Source: Mesorhizobium sangaii (lineage in GTDB: Bacteria; Pseudomonadota; Alphaproteobacteria; Rhizobiales; Rhizobiaceae). From it: a stretch of DNA of 64,000 nucleotides. Shown here one piece after another: positions 53,897 to 63,185 of the stretch. Below the pieces are notes generated by a model that was not told the DNA's origin, made no database searches, and was given only the letters and a program-made list of their open reading frames with translations. How positions within the stretch are numbered: position 1 is the stretch's first letter; the number at the start of each line of letters is the position of its first letter. A program made the position numbers and the translations under genes. The stretch is from NCBI RefSeq assembly GCF_014207355.1, contig NZ_JACHEF010000009.1, positions 1-64,000 of the forward strand. Direction: 5' to 3'.

Positions 53897-54064
53897 GTTA
53901 CTGTCCTTGTAGACAAGTCAAAGAAAGAACACCCATAGCGTCCGTTGTGACGCGTTGCGGTAGAGGAGAAACAGTTTTCAAACATCTGTATTGTTAACTG
54001 TCCTGCATTAACTTGCAAACGTTTACGACTTATTCCACGCAACTGCCGAAGTGTTCTTAGCATC

Positions 54065-54285
54065 AGAGGGCAGCTACCCGAGAGACATCGGCCGGGCAAA
54101 GAAGCGTTCCTTTGATTGGCGTTAATTCCCCAAGCAATGCCGGCGAACCATCCATGATAATGACCGGCAAATTTAATGATTTTGGTCTCGACTGGTGGCA
54201 GATTGGGCTAGTCAAATGCATGCATGAATTGCTTCTGAACGGGAATTGCAGAACCTAACCATTTCGGCGTCGCCCATTAGGCCTC
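54065..54285 (-). pseudogene. Fragment of a GSA-type aminotransferase, copy of the gene at 49154-50473
   Basis: Reading down from 54285: GDAEMVRFCNSRSEAIHACI, a stop, LAQSATSRDQ, then FAGHYHGWFAGIAWG. This matches residues about 105-160 of the aminotransferase at 49154-50473 with stops and frameshifts. The rest of the gene is gone. Confidence 0.75.
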
Positions 54286-54677
54286 GGCCACTCTAGGATT
54301 TCCATCTGAACGGCTCTCCGTTGGAATCGATACTTTGGGGCGGCATCTACAATAATCTCACATAACGCCCGCTCCTTGGGTAAAACTTCTGCGAAAACGT
54401 TGTAATAGTCGCTTTTACGTTTCGATACGTAAGGCGATCCTGATCGTGGGAAAGCACGAGGCAGGTGTCGTGTTGCCTTCTGTGGTTGCCGTCCGTTGTG
54501 CAAGGACTTTCTGACTTTCTGAATGTGTGATCGAGTGCGGTCTTCTGTCAGGCCTTTGAGCGGCACTTGTCGAAGCCGCTAGCCGGTATGGTGATCTACG
54601 GATCGGGCCCCAAATCTCACGTGCGTGCTTGAAAGCACCGAGGCAACAGTTGGTTTTCCCGGTCCAGATCGGTTCGA
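54286..54677. other. No recognisable gene
   Basis: Between the aminotransferase fragment and the recombinase fragment. Frames on the minus strand show no known domain. Confidence 0.35.
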
Positions 54678-55175
54678 TCATGCGCCCATTAAAGTCACGG
54701 CGTTGCAGCGCCCTCTTTTGAACCAGGCTTCCAGAACGTCGCATCGACCCGTCAGCTGACTGCCCTTCAAATCAAGCAGAAGTCGGTCAAAGCCCTGTCG
54801 CAGTGCATAGACCGTCTCCTGGTCAATCAGCACGGTGTGGACGACACGGCACATCTCGATGAGCTGCTGCCAGTCGCGGCTGTTGCGGGCAAACCGCGAC
54901 TCCTCCCGTGTTGCCACCGCGCCAACTTTGCCAGGGCAGACCTCGGCGACAATCCCTTCGAAGCCGGCACGCGCGACGCCGCCAGCGGCAGAACGGCCGA
55001 GATCATCATCGACCGTCTCGATGCGAGACCAGCCGAGCGCCGCCAGGCGGTCGCGCATCGCGTATTGAAGCGCGCTGCTCTCACGATTGTGCAAAACATG
55101 ATGAGCAGACGACTGCCGAACATAGAAGATCGCCTTGCGCTCCAGATGGTGCGGCCTGATCTTCTCATGCATCAT
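54678..55175 (-). pseudogene. Large serine recombinase, N-terminal fragment
   Basis: From ATG 55175: AIFYVRQSSAHHVLHN (with the nucleophile Ser in VRQSS), LAALGWSRIETVDDDLGRSA, GAVATREESRFARNSRDWQ and LLLDLKGSQ correspond to the resolvase catalytic domain of a site-specific serine recombinase. The sequence departs from the family after LKGS, so the DNA-binding half (several hundred residues) is missing. Probably left over from an integrative element. The 277 bp up to the next gene are empty. Confidence 0.75.
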
Positions 55176-55452
55176 GACGCGCGTCCTCTTGTTGCACGGC
55201 TCGCTCGTCGTCGATGTGATCGATGTGACCATCAGCTTCGTCAACTGCGCACGTTGATGCGTGCGTCGGCACAACATGGGACTTTCCGAACTTGTTGCCA
55301 CGATCGTCAGCACAGCGGCATCAAAATCGACATCAGAAAGCTTAAGATTGCGGTCTCGCCGGGTGCAGGTCGAAAACGCTCAACCAATCGAACAGGCAAT
55401 AATATATCCAGGCCTGAGCTAGCAGAGAGTATTTCGCCAAGAGTGCTGCCGA

Positions 55453-56808
55453 TCACAGGGATCGGAGCGTCTGTTCAATCCCCTCGAGCAAACGCGCGGC
55501 ATGTTCGCTTGTGAAGACCAAAGGGGGCCTGATTTTTAATATGTGAGCATCAGAACCCGTTCCGGAAATCAATATTCTGCGGTCCCGCAGACCATTGACG
55601 ATAGCCAAGGCGCAATCCATGTCGGGCGCCTTGGAACAGCGATCTTTCACCAATTCAACCCCAAAATAGAGACCGGTTCCCCTTACATCACCTACACACT
55701 CATAGCGTTTCTGGAAACCCCTGAGGCCGTCAAGAATCTGGCCGCCAACTTTGACCGCATTTGCCATTAGGTTTTCTTCGCAGATGGCCTCCAACACGGT
55801 CCTAGCGGCGGCAATAGCGACGCTGTTCCCACCAAAGGTATTGAAATAGCGCCCAAACTCGGCGACGAGTTCAGGTCGCAACACAACCCCCGCAACGGGG
55901 TATCCGTTACCCATGGGCTTGCCCAATGTCACAATATCGGGCTCGACTTTATGTCGCACGTGGCCCCAAAGATGAGTGCCCGTCCGACCAAAGCCGGACT
56001 GGATTTCATCGGCAATGAAAAGTCCCCCCGCTTGGCGAACAACAGCAGCTACGGAAGCGAGAACATTCACTGGATCAAAATAAAGACCGTCTGAAGAGAA
56101 CACCGGGTCAGCGATAAAGGCTGCCAACCCACCTCCGTGCCGCTCGATATCGGCGATTTGACGCGCGACATCCTCTGCCATCCTGCGACCAATCTCCGCG
56201 GCTGGCATTCGATAGGAGTCGGGAGCAGGCACAAGCCTCAAAAATGGATCTACCGGTGAGTTCCTCCCCAGGGATGGAGAGACCGCTGCGACGGCGCCGC
56301 TGTTGCCGTGATAGGCTTCAGCAGTGACAATGACGCCGGAATTTCCGGTGAAGAACCGAGCCACGCGCAAAGCTAGATCGTTTGCCTCCGATCCTGTGCA
56401 AGTGAACATAGCGCAACCCTTTTTGCCAAGCTCGCCTTCAAATGTCCCGACTAGCTTTTCTGCAAACTCAACTAACTGATCCTGCATGTAGCGGGTATGC
56501 GTACACAACGTCTCAAGCTGATTGTGAATCGCCGCCACAACTCTCGGATGGGAGTGCCCCAGTGAGGCGACGTTATTATAGGCATCGAGATACTCATTGC
56601 CTTGCTTGTCGTAAAGAAATACTCCCTTTCCTCGGGAAATTTCAACGGGGGACCGATAGAGCAGTCGATACGCAGGACCGAGAACGCGTTGCCGTCGCTC
56701 GATGTGTTTCAAATCCGGCTCGCTCAAATGAGACGGGTCCTGCGGATTGAAGCCGTTAACCATGTCCCCGCGAAAGCCCTTTGGCAAGGTTCTATTATGC
56801 TGAGTCAT
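55453..56808 (-). CDS. Class III aminotransferase-fold enzyme, phospho-lyase type (AGXT2-like)
   Basis: 451 residues. GNEYLDAYNNVASLGHSHP, MFTCTGSEANDLALR, FIADEIQSGFGRTGTHLWG, VTLGKPMGNGYPVAGV (PLP lysine) and YFNTFGGNSVA fit the AGXT2/ethanolamine-phosphate and phosphohydroxylysine phospho-lyase subfamily. The kinase gene just upstream (9-bp gap) belongs to the family that phosphorylates hydroxylysine and similar amino alcohols, as in the known kinase/phospho-lyase pairs. Together they could phosphorylate an amino alcohol and then eliminate phosphate and ammonia. A simple transaminase function cannot be excluded. AGAGGG precedes the ATG. Confidence 0.82.
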   Translation of the reverse strand: MTQHNRTLPKGFRGDMVNGFNPQDPSHLSEPDLKHIERRQRVLGPAYRLLYRSPVEISRGKGVFLYDKQGNEYLDAYNNVASLGHSHPRVVAAIHNQLETLCTHTRYMQDQLVEFAEKLVGTFEGELGKKGCAMFTCTGSEANDLALRVARFFTGNSGVIVTAEAYHGNSGAVAAVSPSLGRNSPVDPFLRLVPAPDSYRMPAAEIGRRMAEDVARQIADIERHGGGLAAFIADPVFSSDGLYFDPVNVLASVAAVVRQAGGLFIADEIQSGFGRTGTHLWGHVRHKVEPDIVTLGKPMGNGYPVAGVVLRPELVAEFGRYFNTFGGNSVAIAAARTVLEAICEENLMANAVKVGGQILDGLRGFQKRYECVGDVRGTGLYFGVELVKDRCSKAPDMDCALAIVNGLRDRRILISGTGSDAHILKIRPPLVFTSEHAARLLEGIEQTLRSL

Positions 56809-56817
56809 GTTAACCCT

Positions 56818-57888
56818 CTATTGAAAGAGCAGATTCGAGATCTGGCCGATTGAAAGAGAATTAAACCAAGCAAGATGCGTCCATCCCACTTCGGTGTTGC
56901 GAAGGATATAGCGGCTGTTCTCCGGGAAAAGCTGCGCCCGCCAGGACGTCAGCAATACTCGAGCGGCAAGCCGGCCCATCGCCAAAAACGGGATGAGCCG
57001 CAACTCTTCCTCGGTTAAATCAGCGAAGCGTATGTAACCGTGCAAAACGTCGCGGGCCTCGTCGAATAGATCACATCGATCGGCATCGCCGACGTCCTTC
57101 GGCATCTGATTTAAGAGCGCAGTGGCGACATCCACGGCAATTGCAGTTCTGACGGCGTCGCCAAAGTCGATGATGCCATTGACGAAACCGGGATTGTGGT
57201 AATCAACTATTAAGTTGGACGTGTTGAAATCGTTGTGTAGAACCTGCCGACGGCACCGATCGAGGCGCGGCTTGATTTTCGCGAAACGGTGAAACGTACC
57301 GCTAACCCAATCGCGTCGTTCACCGCTTGGGATGCAATCAATAAGATCCGCGAAATCAAGCAAATGAGTGACGTCCCAAGCCAGAACGCGGCTGTCAGCT
57401 GGGTGGGAGAAGTCCGCCATTGCGTGGCGAAGCTGGGCAAGCACCTCACCGATGCGGGCACGCTGCTCGGGTTTTGAAATCATCGTGTGAAGTGGAGTTC
57501 CCGGGATGAACGAAAATAGTCGTACAACGCGCGCCTCACCCGTGCTGGTTGTCACAACCGGTAGTATTTGACCGTGCCGATCTTGAAACACTCGGGGTAT
57601 CGGAAGGGAGGGAGTCTTACTCTCCACATGCCGCATAAGCTTTACCTGAAAGTCCAGCTCTTCTAGACTTTCCGACGGGTGCGCAATTTTTATCACAAAT
57701 TGGTCCTTGCCTTCACAGTCCAACAGGAACGTGTCATCCTTCTCGGATTCAAAGCGTTTCGTCGAACCGCTCTTTCCATAAAGCCTTTCGGCCATGCACT
57801 CTGCTTCATCATTGCTTATAGGATGCCAAGAATCCGAAAGGGCAGAAGATCGCGAACATGGCGGTCGGTGAGTTGTTCGGTGCGGCAT
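56818..57888 (-). CDS. APH/choline-kinase-fold kinase (hydroxylysine-kinase-like)
   Basis: 356 residues. An ATP-binding Lys in QFVIKIAHPSE, catalytic loop VLHNDFNTSNLIV (HxDxxxxN) and metal site GIIDFGDAVRT are the aminoglycoside-phosphotransferase-fold motifs, in the form usual for the AGPHD1 group. ATG 57888 is 100 bp behind the sigma-54 promoter at 57987-58001. First gene of the operon with the phospho-lyase-type enzyme. Substrate inferred to be an amino alcohol or hydroxy-amino acid. Confidence 0.82.
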   Translation of the reverse strand: MPHRTTHRPPCSRSSALSDSWHPISNDEAECMAERLYGKSGSTKRFESEKDDTFLLDCEGKDQFVIKIAHPSESLEELDFQVKLMRHVESKTPSLPIPRVFQDRHGQILPVVTTSTGEARVVRLFSFIPGTPLHTMISKPEQRARIGEVLAQLRHAMADFSHPADSRVLAWDVTHLLDFADLIDCIPSGERRDWVSGTFHRFAKIKPRLDRCRRQVLHNDFNTSNLIVDYHNPGFVNGIIDFGDAVRTAIAVDVATALLNQMPKDVGDADRCDLFDEARDVLHGYIRFADLTEEELRLIPFLAMGRLAARVLLTSWRAQLFPENSRYILRNTEVGWTHLAWFNSLSIGQISNLLFQ

Positions 57889-57986
57889 GTTGAACCTAAT
57901 TCATTCCTGTGGCACTTGGTGTCCGCCGCTTCAATGACGATACCGACTGATGGAGAACTCCATCGCGATCCAATGCCAAGGGATGC

Positions 57987-58001
57987 GCAAAGATCGTGCC
58001 A
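57987..58001 (-). promoter_or_regulatory. Sigma-54 promoter of the kinase/phospho-lyase operon
   Basis: The minus strand reads TGGCAC-GATCT-TTGC, an exact consensus match. I find no TGT-N10-ACA site within 150 bp upstream, and the leader differs from those at 3.4, 4.9 and 60.1 kb. Confidence 0.78.
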
Positions 58002-58394
58002 ACCTCACAAGAAAGGTCCGCGATCACACCTTATCGGCATGTAATTCAACAACTTAGAGGACGAGTGAGGACACGGGTTGTGTGACACGGTGGCACGAAT
58101 TTAACAATCTGATGCTGGGGTACTGTCTGGTTTACGCCAATTGCGGCGACCTAAAGGGTATGGCGTTTAATTGGCCTCATCACCGGCAGCTTCGAAGAAG
58201 TTTCTGCACTGTAGCGGTCGAACGGTCGCATATGTCCTTAAGAGCATTACATAAAGCGTCGAAGGATCGCCTCTGAACAGCGCCTTGAGCTTTGAGAAGG
58301 CGTTCTCGATCGATGGTGTTGTCGCAGGTGGGGTGTGTCAAGCGTGGAGTTTGTTGAAGCGACACTGCCGGATGCATGGTTGTCTTGGCGGTCG

Positions 58395-58700
58395 ACATTG
58401 GTCGCCCTCGCTCGACGACCCATCGTCACGGCAGCAACTCAAAGCCTTTGGCCGTATCGGAGCGCTTGATGATTTCGATGGCCCACGTGCCGAGATCGGC
58501 CAGAGCCTGCGTCAGTTTTTCTCCGGCATACCGCCGTCGGCGAACAGATGGCGCAACCATAGGTAAAGCTGTCGAATGGGGCGATGACGCCGACTGCCCC
58601 ATCTCTGTCCTGGATGTCGGCCGTATGCACCGTCAGCCCGACCATGTGCCCCTCGGTGTCAGTGATGATATGGCGCTTGCGGCCTTTGATCTTCAACGTC
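58395..58700 (-). pseudogene. IS5-family transposase remnant
   Basis: MKIKGRKRHIITDTEGHMVG, LTVHTADIQDRDGAVGV and, after frameshifts, KGFELLP and RWVVER are pieces of an IS5-family (IS1031-like) DDE transposase in order on the minus strand. N-terminus missing. Confidence 0.75.
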
Positions 58701-59224
58701 CGTGACCTTTGCCGATTGGCTTCTTTATTCAGCGGCTTGAAGTCAAGCGCCTCCTACCTTTTTTCGCTTTGCCGGCATTGGACGTCTTTCGCGGGGCCTC
58801 TTCTCTCCGGGATGGGCGCTCTGGCCCTGCCCTCTATGGGCATTCAGAAGAATGGATGGAACAATCTATCGAGCGCCTTGATTGCCGATGATGGGCAATC
58901 AAGCCAAGCCAATCGACGAACTCACCTCATCCTCGTCCCGCGAAGGACAGCTTTTCCACCGGTGGGTGGAACTGGTGTCGTCCCCGTCGGGGGGCGATGT
59001 TTATCAATTGTTCAGCCAGCGACCGGCATCATTTCCGTCCTGGTCCAGCGGAACTGTGTGCCTTCGCTCCGGTCGCCACGCTGAGTGGTGTAGCTCGGCG
59101 GTGACGAAGCCGCTCTCGAGCGCGCCCTCAACAGCGCTGAAGCGAGCGAGCGGCGTAGCGGCGGTCATCGATTTTCCCCGGTAAGCTCGGGTTGCTGACA
59201 CGAACCTGATCGAAGGAACCACCG
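58701..59224. other. No recognisable gene
   Basis: About 520 bp of frames without known domains between the IS5 and IS256 remnants. The last 60 bp are probably the left end of the IS256-type element. Confidence 0.4.
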
Positions 59225-59590
59225 ATGACCGACCACATGATGAACCTGCGCACGCTCGTGGAGAAGACCCCCGAGGCCAATATCTTGCGCGAGATAATCG
59301 GCTTTGCCGCTGAGCGGCTGATGGAACTGGAGGTGGGCGCCGCCACCGGCGCCGGCTATGGCGAGAAGAACCCGCTGCGCACGGCTCAGCGCAACGGCTA
59401 TCGCGATCGCGATTGGGAGACGCGGGCCGGCACCGTCGAGCTGCGCATCCCTAAGCTCAGGAAGGGCTCCTACTTTCCGGGCTTCCTCGAACCGCGGCGC
59501 ATGGCGGAGAAGGCGCTGACCGCCGTCATCCAGGAGGCCTACGTCCAGGGTATCTCGACCCGCTCGGTCGACGACCTGGTCAAGGCGCAA
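59225..59590 (+). pseudogene. IS256-family transposase, N-terminal fragment
   Basis: LREIIGFAAERLMELEVGAA, TGAGYGEKNPLRTAQRNGYR, DWETRAGTVELRIPKLRKGS, YFPGFLEPRRMAEKALTAVI and QGISTRSVDDLVKA are the typical start of an IS256 transposase. The match ends near 59590, before the DDE core, and continues with unrelated sequence. Confidence 0.85.
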
Positions 59591-60023
59591 CGCGGCCACT
59601 TATGTTCGGCAATACACTCTGGCGCCTGGGTGGAGAGCAAACTCGAGAGCGCGCGGTACCGATTGCCGGCGCGATGGTCGCCTGCCGCACACTAGGCCCT
59701 GAACCACGTTTCTGCTGGCCGGGCCTTCGGCTGATCACGACGGGCTCCGCAAAACCCGATCTGACGCAGACCTGACCTGTTGCTTTCCTTCCTTTGTCCC
59801 ATCGAATCGCGATGTCACACCATGCTAGCCGGCCGCTCCCGCTGCTTTGCGACGAGGGAGCTTCAATGTTTAATGGGAGCGCAACGGAAGGGCCAGGCCG
59901 AACACCGCGTCGCGGACTCGACAACCCCACGGTAGGTATTGGTTGCAATGGCGTTTCCCCGGATTTGTGGACAAGATTGCTCGGGGAGAAGCTGATTTAC
60001 GCTCCATCCAATCCGTTCCGCAT
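59591..60023. other. No recognisable gene
   Basis: About 430 bp between the IS256 fragment and the next sigma-54 promoter region; no domain, start or repeat recognised. Confidence 0.4.
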
Positions 60024-60030
60024 TGTCCGA

Positions 60031-60049
60031 TGTCCGACGATGTCGGACA
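60031..60049. promoter_or_regulatory. 19-bp palindrome, candidate activator site (second copy)
   Basis: TGTCCGACGATGTCGGACA differs by one base from the palindrome at 3494-3512 and is centred about 65 bp upstream of a sigma-54 promoter. A near-match to TGT-N10-ACA (ending ACG) overlaps it at 60024-60039. Confidence 0.6.
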
Positions 60050-60102
60050 TGCGAGGTGGCAGTATTTGCGGCATCGCTTTGTTCCTTAGTGAATTTCTCC
60101 TT

Positions 60103-60117
60103 TGGCACGGAACATGC
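60103..60117 (+). promoter_or_regulatory. Sigma-54 promoter
   Basis: TGGCAC-GGAAC-ATGC. Downstream, ACTGAGGAGACATCGTCCC-ATG is almost the same leader and ribosome site as behind the promoter at 3431-3445. It reads into a glycosyltransferase-like remnant and, 670 bp further, the aminotransferase at 60789. Confidence 0.75.
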
Positions 60118-60161
60118 GATGTCATTCGCAAACGCATCAAGGACTGAGGAGACATCGTCCC

Positions 60162-60551
60162 ATGGTCACGCTTCCCGAAAACCCGGCTGCCGCGGATCTC
60201 CTCGTTGCAAAACCATTCAAAGATGACGCTCGAGGAGGGCCCGGCAGCATGAAGACGGTTGATTGCGTCCTCCGCTCGGGCGGCGAATATGGTGCAGGGC
60301 GTCGAGCTAATACCGCTTCGGCACGGCTGGCCGGGCTGGTGGGCGAAGATGGAGCTGTTTCGCCCGGAGCTCCGCGACGACTGGCTGGTTTTCGATCTGG
60401 ACACTTCGATTGTCGGCAGTCTCGCGGATATGGCGGCGGTCGAGGATCCGGTGATCATGCGCGACGTTGTCCGGCCCGGCAGCTTGCAAAGCAGCATCAT
60501 GGCGAACCCACCCTCGATCATCTCTTTCCCGATGTGCAACACAGTTACTAG
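60162..60551 (+). pseudogene. Leader ORF joined to a decayed glycosyltransferase-like gene
   Basis: ATG 60162 with GAGGAG upstream opens a frame (VTLPENPAAADLL) that runs into MKTVDCVLRSGGEYG at 60249. Then the match shifts frame to GVELIPLRHGWPGWWAKMEL, FRPELRDDWLVFDLDTSIVG and MRDVVRPGSLQSSIM. These are parts of a family of glycosyltransferase-like proteins (LRSGGEY... PGWWAKMELF... FLDLDT), joined by an internal deletion. No intact product is expected. Confidence 0.5.
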
Positions 60552-60788
60552 GGCGTCATGGGACTAGCAAGCGTGGCTCCCTAGGTGAGGCCGGGCCGTT
60601 GGATCGGCGGACACGGCCACAAGAATCCCGATCCGACGTTCCGGTTTTGAGGTTTCTCGCGCGGTCGATGAGTGGGCGGCGGCAACAGGCCGGATCATTG
60701 AGGCCGATCCAAATTTCGCTTGGTTCGCGAGGGCCGAATGCCAGCACCCAACACGCTTTTGCGATAACGCTATGGAGATAGGGACGTC

Positions 60789-62159
60789 ATGTCAACCAAC
60801 ATTGACCGAAATACTGGTTCAACTGGGCGAAGCATCGTCGGTTCGGCCGAACTGTTCGGGCGCGGGCAGCGCGTCATTACTGGAGGAAATGCTCGTCTGT
60901 CTGTGTTCCAGCGTCCTCATCCAATATATATCGCAAGCGGAACAGGGGTTAATATTGTTGATGTTGACGGGAACAACTATCTCGATTTCCTAAATAACTT
61001 TACTGCGCTGATCCACGGCCACAGTTTCCGACCTGTACTGGACAGGCTGCATCATCAATTAGAACTTGGCATAAGCTTCAGTGGGCCTACGAAGCTGGAA
61101 GTCGAATTTGCCGAACTGCTTTGTCGAAGGGTCTCCTATTTTGACCAGATCCGTTTCATGAACTCAGGGACTGAAGCGGTCATGTATACTATTAAGGCAG
61201 CACGTGCCTTGACGGGAAAGCTGAAAATTGCCAAGCTTGAGGGCGCCTTTCATGGGGGGTATGGTCCGATTGAGGTCAGCCTCGATTCCGCTCCGGCGAA
61301 CTGGGGCCCGCGGTCGGCACCGAATGCCGTGCCCTATTGTGAGGGTACCCCTGAATGGTATACCGCCGACACGGTCGTCTTGCCATTCAACGAGCTCGGA
61401 GCAACCCGGGAAATTCTCGAAGGAAACAAAGACAAGCTCGCAGCGGTCATAATAGATGTTCTTCCGCAACGTGCCGGATTGGTACCCATAGACCGCTCCT
61501 ATCTTGCCTTTCTGCGCGAGTTCACGGCCCGACACGGCATCGTTCTTATCTCTGACGAGGTGATGAGCTTTCGGCTGTCGTATCACGGCGCCATAAGCCG
61601 ATTCGGGTTCGAGGCGGACCTCTGTGCCTTTGCCAAGATCATTGGTGGCGGCCTGCCAATTGGCGCGGTCGGAGGCCCATCGCAATTCATGCTTGCCTTT
61701 GATCCGACGAATGGCAAGCCTCTCGTCCCTCAGTCCGGCACCTTCAGTGCTAATCCGATGTCGATGGCAGCAGGCATTGCCGCGTTGGAATCTCTGTCAG
61801 AGCAAAGTTTTCAGAGATTCGATGATTTGGGCGAACATGCCTGCTCTTCGCTGACCGAGATGTTTCGTCGGGAACGCCTGCCATACTCCGTGACGGGCAT
61901 GGGATCGATGTTCCGTATACACCTGCGGCCTGAAGCTCCCAAAGACTACCGTGAGGCCCACGCAGCGCCCGAGCAGCAAGAAAAAATGGGTATGCTCATT
62001 CGGGCTTTACAGGAAAGAGGTGTGATTGTCTCGCCAACCTGCCAACTGTGCCTATCCACGCCGATGTTTACGGACCATATCGACGAAATGGTGACGTCCG
62101 TTCGTGAAGCCGCCCAGATGGTCGAAGCAGCGCGATTAGAGAACCTCGGTGGGCAGTAA
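60789..62159 (+). CDS. Class III aminotransferase, GSA-aminomutase-like
   Basis: 456 residues from ATG 60789 (GGAGATAGGGA upstream). FGRGQRVITGGNARLSVFQR, DGNNYLDFLNNFTALIHGHS, FMNSGTEAVMYTIKAAR, LISDEVMSFRLSYHGA, CAFAKIIGGGLPIGAVGG (PLP lysine) and a C-terminal LCLSTPMFTDHID. A paralogue of the enzyme at 49154-50473. Possibly transcribed from the sigma-54 promoter at 60103. It is followed by CoA-transferase genes, the same neighbourhood as around 43-50 kb. Confidence 0.88.
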   Translation: MSTNIDRNTGSTGRSIVGSAELFGRGQRVITGGNARLSVFQRPHPIYIASGTGVNIVDVDGNNYLDFLNNFTALIHGHSFRPVLDRLHHQLELGISFSGPTKLEVEFAELLCRRVSYFDQIRFMNSGTEAVMYTIKAARALTGKLKIAKLEGAFHGGYGPIEVSLDSAPANWGPRSAPNAVPYCEGTPEWYTADTVVLPFNELGATREILEGNKDKLAAVIIDVLPQRAGLVPIDRSYLAFLREFTARHGIVLISDEVMSFRLSYHGAISRFGFEADLCAFAKIIGGGLPIGAVGGPSQFMLAFDPTNGKPLVPQSGTFSANPMSMAAGIAALESLSEQSFQRFDDLGEHACSSLTEMFRRERLPYSVTGMGSMFRIHLRPEAPKDYREAHAAPEQQEKMGMLIRALQERGVIVSPTCQLCLSTPMFTDHIDEMVTSVREAAQMVEAARLENLGGQ

Positions 62160-62443
62160 AGTTCCGGATAATTGACATCGAGAGGTGCGGTAGGCCTTTA
62201 GCCGTCGCGTGGGCGATATCAGGTGATGTCCCGAGGCAAACGACAGCGGTCGGAGGGATAAAGCCTAACGGGATGGCAATCAGTTTATTGATGAAGACAG
62301 AGGGCCAAAATCTGACGTGGCGACTTGAAGAACTCCGTGATCCCTTCTCGTCGGCGGCTCGTTCAGTTCCTGTCGTCGCGTTCTCCAATGAGCCCTGATA
62401 TGACGACGACCGGCTGCGGCCCGGCAGCATTGCGCAACAGACT

Positions 62444-62486
62444 TTTCACGAACTCTTATCGCCACTTTCAAATGCAATACGATAAG
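62444..62486. repeat. 43-bp element upstream of a CoA-transferase gene (copy 2)
   Basis: Begins TTTCACGAACTCTTATC and ends AATACGATAAG; partner of 43401-43443. It sits about 60 bp before the decayed CoA-transferase. The rest of 62160-62443 shows no gene. Confidence 0.55.
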
Positions 62487-62547
62487 CTCGGCAGTGCTCT
62501 ATAAGCGACTTTTCGAACTTGTGTTCACCGAGATGGGTAGGCAAATG

Positions 62548-62945
62548 ATGATCCGATCGCCACTCGAGGGAGTCAGAGTACTTAGTCTCGCGGAACAGTA
62601 TCCTGGCCTATATGCGACCATGCTACTGGCAGACCTGGGTGCAAATGTCACTCTTATTGAGAGACCTCACGGCGGTGATCCTGCTCGTAAGTTTAGAAGC
62701 CTCTTTTCGGCGCTGACTCGAAATAAAAGAAGCATTGCCCTTGACGTTAAGTCACCTCGTGACGTGACACGCTGTTAGATATGAGTAAAATGGCAGACGT
62801 TCTGATCGAGTGCTTTCGCCCTGATGTTATGAAACGCTTGGGGCGGTGGTGGGTGGCATGTAAACCAACCACTGCGGTTCGACTGCTATGAAACGGGATT
62901 TGACCTTCCCGCCCCCAAGCTCGGCGAGCACACTCGCGCGATCTG
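62548..62945 (+). pseudogene. CaiB/BaiF CoA-transferase, copy with internal deletion
   Basis: SPLEGVRVLSLAEQYPGLYA, LLADLGANVTLIERPHGGD and NKRSIALDVKS match residues 4-80 of the enzyme at 43513-44646. After a stop at 62778, KMADVLIECFRPDVMKRLG matches residues about 90-108, followed directly (deletion of about 230 residues) by a frame reading WHVNQPLRFDCYETGF and PAPKLGEHTRA, the C-terminal end. A clear dead duplicate. Confidence 0.88.
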
Positions 62946-63185
62946 CTATGATGCGATTTGGGTGCTCTGCGGGTCTTGGTCGAGTAGCTTCGGCTGTAGG
63001 CTCGGCCCTAGACACGCATATGCGGGCAGGCATGGTCTTCATCGAAGCGCTCGATATGGCGATCGCTGGATGCGAACCCGCGCCAGGCAGGCTGATCATC
63101 ATTCTGATCGCGCGTGCAATATGCGTGCGATGCCAATTCCGTCTCACAAGCCTTACAGCTCGTTGAAAGAACCAGAGGTCGTAAA

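Noticed and set aside
57911..57930. TGGCAC at 57911 (plus strand) in the kinase leader
   Set aside because: The -12 element is absent and the direction is opposite to the operon.
58085..58110. Second TGGCAC near 58090 (plus strand)
   Set aside because: No GC at the -12 position, and no gene downstream in that direction.
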